Assembly (NCBI RefSeq): GCF_036127095.1
Contig: NZ_CP108006.1
Span: 3,968,001 to 4,032,000 of the forward strand
Source of the DNA: Streptomyces sp. NBC_00335
GTDB taxonomy: Bacteria; Actinomycetota; Actinomycetes; Streptomycetales; Streptomycetaceae
Reading direction: 5' to 3'
Length of the DNA: 64,000 nt
Part shown: positions 60,933 through 64,000 of the stretch, in pieces
How the letters are laid out: each line of letters opens with the position of its first letter
Numbering within the stretch: the first letter of the stretch is position 1
The notes under the pieces: generated by a model
Seen by the model: the letters and a program-made list of their open reading frames with translations, nothing else
The model's database searches: none
What the model was told of the DNA's origin: nothing
Made by a program: the position numbers and the translations under genes

Positions 60933-61675
60933 ACCCTCCGAGGCTGCGCGTAGCGAGTCAGCAGGGACTCGAGCAACCCAGCTGCGGCAGCGTCGGCTCG
61001 GCTCTCATGGAGGTCCAGCAAGTCGGCCGCCACCACTGAGGCGGGGACGTCATGGCCCTGCCCTGGGGCTTCAGACCTTGAGGTCAAGAACGGCCACATC
61101 TCCGACGGGGGGATTCGGACCGAGACATTGCCCCGCTCTTCATCACGGACCATGCCGAACGCGGCTTCCAGCTTTTCGACCCGGTCGGGGTGTACGTAGA
61201 TCTCCGCAGGGCCGAGGGAGATGTAGTCCGCCCCTGCCTGTGCCGCAGCACTCGCTCCTCCCCGCACCACATCCTGAGCGGCGAGCAGAACTGGCAGTAC
61301 GCCTGAATGAACGCGGTACGAGCGAACCTCGGCACGGGCGGCAAGGAGTTCCTGGACCAGAGCTGGAGACAGGTGCCCGTGGGCAAGGAGGTTCCGCAAC
61401 CGCGTCCTCACCCGGGACTTCTCTGCATCGGACAGGCCCACCGGCTGATGGCCGTCCAGCACCGCCAGAACGCCCCATGCATTGCGGGCCGACAGCGGTC
61501 TCCGCGAACGGCGGCCCCGGTCTTTACGATCCCGGACGCTGTCCCCGGCAACCAGCCAACGGCCACCGACCCGCTGCCCCTGCAGCTTTCCGTCATGCAG
61601 CAACTGACGGACGCGGGAATCATCCACCCCGAGCAGGGCCGCAGCCTCTTTCACCGACAGCAGTTCCATGACCAT
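60929..61675 (-). CDS. HTH protein, probable cognate antitoxin
   Basis: A 248-residue protein with an N-terminal excisionase/MerR-like helix-turn-helix (LLSVKEAAALLGVDDSRVRQLL, then GRWLVAGDSV) and a larger C-terminal domain of unknown fold. Partnered, with GTGA overlap, to the nucleotidyltransferase, as antitoxins of AbiE-like type IV systems are. Two 38-bp repeats directly upstream suggest autoregulation. Start 61675 or ATG 61670 behind AAGGAG. Confidence 0.75.
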   Translation of the reverse strand: MVMELLSVKEAAALLGVDDSRVRQLLHDGKLQGQRVGGRWLVAGDSVRDRKDRGRRSRRPLSARNAWGVLAVLDGHQPVGLSDAEKSRVRTRLRNLLAHGHLSPALVQELLAARAEVRSYRVHSGVLPVLLAAQDVVRGGASAAAQAGADYISLGPAEIYVHPDRVEKLEAAFGMVRDEERGNVSVRIPPSEMWPFLTSRSEAPGQGHDVPASVVAADLLDLHESRADAAAAGLLESLLTRYAQPRRV

Positions 61676-61679
61676 CTCC

Positions 61680-61777
61680 TTGCGCCTCCCCTCACGAAAT
61701 CAGGAGGGAACACGCAAGCAGTCTCCTACCCAGATTCCCTTGCGTCAAGCCTCACGCAGCCAGGAGGCAAGACGCAA
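61680..61777. promoter_or_regulatory. Two 38-bp direct repeats upstream of toxin-antitoxin operon
   Basis: Copies at 61680-61717 and 61740-61777 (60-bp period) share TTGCG....CCTCACG....CAGGAGG.AA.ACGCAA. The outer TTGCG and CGCAA ends form an inverted pair in each copy. The first copy abuts the ribosome site, so binding by the HTH protein would repress the operon. The 551 bp from 61676 to 62226 hold these repeats, the right arm, att copy 3 and its hairpin, but no gene. Confidence 0.75.
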
Positions 61778-61820
61778 CTATCGAGGCAGGGGCGTGCCGC
61801 ACGGCCCAGACCAACGGACG

Positions 61821-61862
61821 CGTGCCCCATCCGTGCCCTTCGGAGCGGCGAACAGCGGTCAA
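61821..61862. promoter_or_regulatory. Putative integrase arm sites, right end of element 2
   Basis: CGTGCCC at 61821-61827 and 61832-61838, then AACAGCGGTCAA at 61851-61862, exactly 100 bp before att copy 3. Mirrors the right end of element 1. Confidence 0.7.
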
Positions 61863-61950
61863 TGCGGGTACGGGCGGGCCCTCGAGGCAGCTCTTTCGGC
61901 AGACTGTTTCCGCAGGTCAGATGCCATATGGGCGGCCTGCACGTCATAGA

Positions 61951-61994
61951 TTCCCAAGCTTATAGCGCGGGTTCGATTCCCGTCATCCGCTCCA
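61951..61994. repeat. Attachment site copy 3 (attR)
   Basis: Exact 44-bp copy of the tRNA-Gly 3' end without the 5' half. Followed by a hairpin at 61999-62029 and a T run. Downstream DNA is the original flank or a further element. Confidence 0.95.
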
Positions 61995-62226
61995 TGACAA
62001 AAGCCCCAGGTCAACAACCTGGGGCTTTTGTGTTGCCTAGACCTCTCCACCTCTCCCGTGCCAGATCCGAGGCGGAAGCGGAGTCTTTGGCCTTGGTTCG
62101 GCCAGGACCGTACGCGGCGATGCGGGCGGACGACCTTCACCGCACGCCCGGCTCACGGGCGAGCGCGTCAACCTGTTCGGCAGTCGTTGCCGGACCGGTG
62201 GCTTCCCCTAAAGCGGCTGCATCGAA

Positions 62227-62787
62227 CTATCCGTTGCCACTCCCACCGCCGAGCCTGCCGCTCGCACGTTGCATGAAGCTCTCGAACACAGCCTCCGCAT
62301 CATTGAGCCTCATCAATGACGCAAAGTTGCGGGCCGCAGCATTGGACACCGCTTCGTCGTTGCCCCGGCCCCAGGCGTACATGTGGGGTCCGACCGCCTG
62401 GACAGCCTGCTTGGCGGCTTCCAGCACTGGGAGCGACGGGGCGTCTCCACCGTCCAGAAGCGAGATCCGACGATGCCGCAGCTCAAGATCGCGACACAGG
62501 GACTCCGAGCGATACACCATGTCCCGGTACTCATCGAAGCTCCTCACGGTCCAGAGCGAGGTCGCCACCCGCAGAATCTGCCCCTGGAGTTCTTCCCACA
62601 CAATGCAGAAGCCCTCGTAAGCCTGGTACCGCTCCGAGAGGAGCGCTGTGGTGCTGGCCGTGATCCTTAGTTGCTGGATGTCTCGCGCCTGCACCACCGG
62701 TCCGTGCACGGTCGAGTTATCGAGCCCGTTGGCCACGTCAACCGTCGCGTGCTGAACGGACGGCTGTTCTCTGCGAGATGAGTCCAC
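62227..62787 (-). CDS. Helical protein with N-terminal amyloid-like motif
   Basis: A 186-residue protein. The motif VHGPVVQARDIQQL occupies residues about 25-40, then a helical domain (LLSERYQAYEGFCIVWEELQGQ and EYRDMVYRSESLCRDLELRHRR). The motif aligns with those in the next two genes and resembles the RHIM core and bacterial RHIM-like amyloid motifs. The helical domain is unassigned. Third of a co-directional trio; ATG 62787. Confidence 0.65.
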   Translation of the reverse strand: MDSSRREQPSVQHATVDVANGLDNSTVHGPVVQARDIQQLRITASTTALLSERYQAYEGFCIVWEELQGQILRVATSLWTVRSFDEYRDMVYRSESLCRDLELRHRRISLLDGGDAPSLPVLEAAKQAVQAVGPHMYAWGRGNDEAVSNAAARNFASLMRLNDAEAVFESFMQRASGRLGGGSGNG

Positions 62788-62814
62788 GCCGGGATGTTAA
62801 GGCCCAACACGAAA

Positions 62815-63270
62815 TCACGCCTGTGTACTGCCCCAACCTCTTTCGGGAGGCATCCCAAAGCTGAGCGAACCCACACTGCCGACTTGGACCACGGGACCAT
62901 GCTGCACGCCCCCACTGATCGTGTTGTGCACCTCCGCGACCTGTTGATCGCCTCGCCTTGGTGCAAGTTCATCGAGCACTGACTGAAGTTCAGAAGCAGC
63001 AGTCGGATTGGCCATCAAGGTACGTCGCAGCCGTGTGCGCCATTCCGCCTCGACGTCCAAGACCATCTGCTCGTCACCGGCCTCCAACGCCGCCGTGAGC
63101 TCTCCGCGCGAGGTCTCCAGCTCGCCTTCGATCACGACTCCTTCGCCACCGTCGCGACGCGCAAAGAACAAGGCGATCCGATCACGAGCCTGTGCCCACG
63201 AGTCAGTCGCCATCTGCTGAACGAATGCCGTTGCACCCGCGGCAGCGAGTGCCATCAACTCTGGTTCCAT
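62815..63270 (-). CDS. Helical effector-like protein with C-terminal amyloid-like motif
   Basis: A 151-residue protein. Residues 1-105 form an Ala-rich helical domain (MALAAAGATAFVQQMATDSW, then DRIALFFARRD and MVLDVEAEWRTRLRRTL) like the Bell (HeLo-like) domains reported next to bacterial amyloid signalling motifs. Residues about 120-145 contain ISGGVQHGPVVQVGSVGSL, with the RHIM-like VQVG tetrad. Such proteins are thought to damage membranes when nucleated. The assignment rests on motif resemblance. ATG 63270. Confidence 0.7.
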   Translation of the reverse strand: MEPELMALAAAGATAFVQQMATDSWAQARDRIALFFARRDGGEGVVIEGELETSRGELTAALEAGDEQMVLDVEAEWRTRLRRTLMANPTAASELQSVLDELAPRRGDQQVAEVHNTISGGVQHGPVVQVGSVGSLSFGMPPERGWGSTQA

Positions 63271-63508
63271 TCATCCCCCTTACTAGCAGTCGAGTCAGCC
63301 ACCGCACCCATGGCCCTCGACGATCAAAGACCGACGGCTACCGTACGTCGCACGCCCCCAACATGTACGAGCGCCTCTGGCGACCGTGGCGCCTCCCCGC
63401 GCGGGTGGCGCCGCCCCGCGGCCGCCGCACCTCGAATCGCGAGAGCCGGCCTGGTAGCCGCACACGATCCGAGCCGGCATCACTCACGCGACCACCTCAG
63501 GGGACGAG
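63271..63508. other. 238-bp gap between motif-bearing genes
   Basis: No gene recognised. The downstream gene may have its own promoter here. Confidence 0.3.
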
Positions 63509-63895
63509 TCAACGCTCATAGGTGGACAGCAACCCGATTCCCGCCAGACAGGCCGGAACAAGGGCGGACCAGACCCCGTCTTCGGTTCTGGCCCACAAAA
63601 CTCCCGACGGAATCGCGATGAGGAGAACAGACCAGCAAAGACGCCGGAACCTCCTCCGCGAACGGACGAGCCGAGCAGTTGCAACCTCGCGCCGCCGCCT
63701 CTGCGCGTCCTCGGCCGCCCATTCGTCCTGCGTGCGCTCCCGAAGGCGCGCCAGGAACGCAGCATGGTCAGCGTCGTGCGCCGCGGCGGGTGGCGCAACG
63801 TTCAAGTTGAGGTCCCCGTGGACAGCGCCCGCCTGCACGACAGGGCCTTCAACGTGGCCGCTCAACTCGTTGCGCACATATGGCCGTTCACTCAT
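63509..63895 (-). CDS. Two-helix membrane protein with N-terminal amyloid-like motif
   Basis: A 128-residue protein: LSGHVEGPVVQAGAVHGDL at residues 11-29, a charged helical linker (FLARLRERTQDEWAAEDAQRR) and two membrane segments (SVLLIAIPSGVLWA and ALVPACLAGIGLLS). It combines the shared motif with a membrane anchor, so it could be a receptor or pore partner for the next gene. ATG 63895. Upstream 63896-64000 has no gene. Confidence 0.68.
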   Translation of the reverse strand: MSERPYVRNELSGHVEGPVVQAGAVHGDLNLNVAPPAAAHDADHAAFLARLRERTQDEWAAEDAQRRRREVATARLVRSRRRFRRLCWSVLLIAIPSGVLWARTEDGVWSALVPACLAGIGLLSTYER

Positions 63896-64000
63896 TCGCC
63901 GAAGATACGCGATCAGCTCAGAAGATCACCATCGGACTGCGCCTGCCTTTGTCTGGTGGGGCCCACCAGGTGACTCAGTGGCCCGCTCGCCGGAGTGGGT

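Larger units (their letters stand above)
59993..61994. mobile_element. Non-autonomous tandem element (element 2, CIME-like)
   Basis: About 2.0 kb between att copies 2 and 3. No recombinase, only an antitoxin-like and AbiEii-like gene pair. Right end homologous to that of element 1. Fits a cis-mobilizable element accreted next to an integrase-bearing element. Confidence 0.82.

Overview
The window looks like the chromosome of a Streptomyces or close relative. It has very high GC with strong third-position bias, GTG/TTG starts, a dnaK-grpE-dnaJ-hspR operon with HspR operators (HAIR), a Streptomyces-type parS site and many actinobacterial families (DUF2617, DUF3151, YbjN, MAB_1171c). Positions 1 to about 38,000 are ordinary core chromosome: purA; a XRE/ImmA/MAB_1171c trio; two secreted cell-wall proteins sharing a five-copy repeat domain; a tryptophan-to-kynurenine block (kynA, kynU, alpha/beta hydrolase); fba; pyrE; a membrane-fused aminopropyltransferase; an aminotransferase; clpB; the dnaK operon; a large Fe-S membrane oxidoreductase; dcd. 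One accessory-looking insert is a divergent pair at 24,507-26,170: a LuxR-type regulator facing a secreted peptide with three DIGWDS repeats.

A tRNA-Gly(CCC) gene at 38,110-38,183 is the integration site of mobile DNA. Its last 44 bases recur exactly at 59,993-60,036 and 61,951-61,994. These copies bound two tandem elements. The first (about 21.9 kb) has a tyrosine integrase, excisionase-like protein, XRE repressor, P-loop DUF3631-type ATPase, DUF2637 membrane protein, MobC-like protein, relaxase and ParB-like protein. No FtsK-type transfer gene was seen, so it looks like an integrative mobilizable element rather than a pSAM2-type element. Its cargo includes a uracil-DNA glycosylase family protein, a NUDIX hydrolase, a GIY-YIG protein, and an operon of a 44-residue peptide, a metallo-beta-lactamase-fold enzyme, a kinase-like protein, a VOC protein and a GNAT, next to DUF6415-like, XRE and methyltransferase genes. 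The second element (about 2.0 kb) has no recombinase and carries only a two-gene AbiE-like nucleotidyltransferase toxin-antitoxin module. The right ends of both elements share about 170 bp with identical spacing of putative integrase arm sites, which suggests the small element is moved in trans by the integrase of the larger one.

Beyond the last att copy, three co-oriented small genes (62,227-63,895) encode otherwise different proteins sharing a GPVVQ(A/V) motif that resembles the RHIM core and the RHIM-like amyloid signalling motifs known in Actinobacteria. One has the motif at the C-terminus of a helical domain, one precedes two membrane segments and one precedes a helical domain. This is the best candidate here for an undescribed immune or cell-death signalling cluster.
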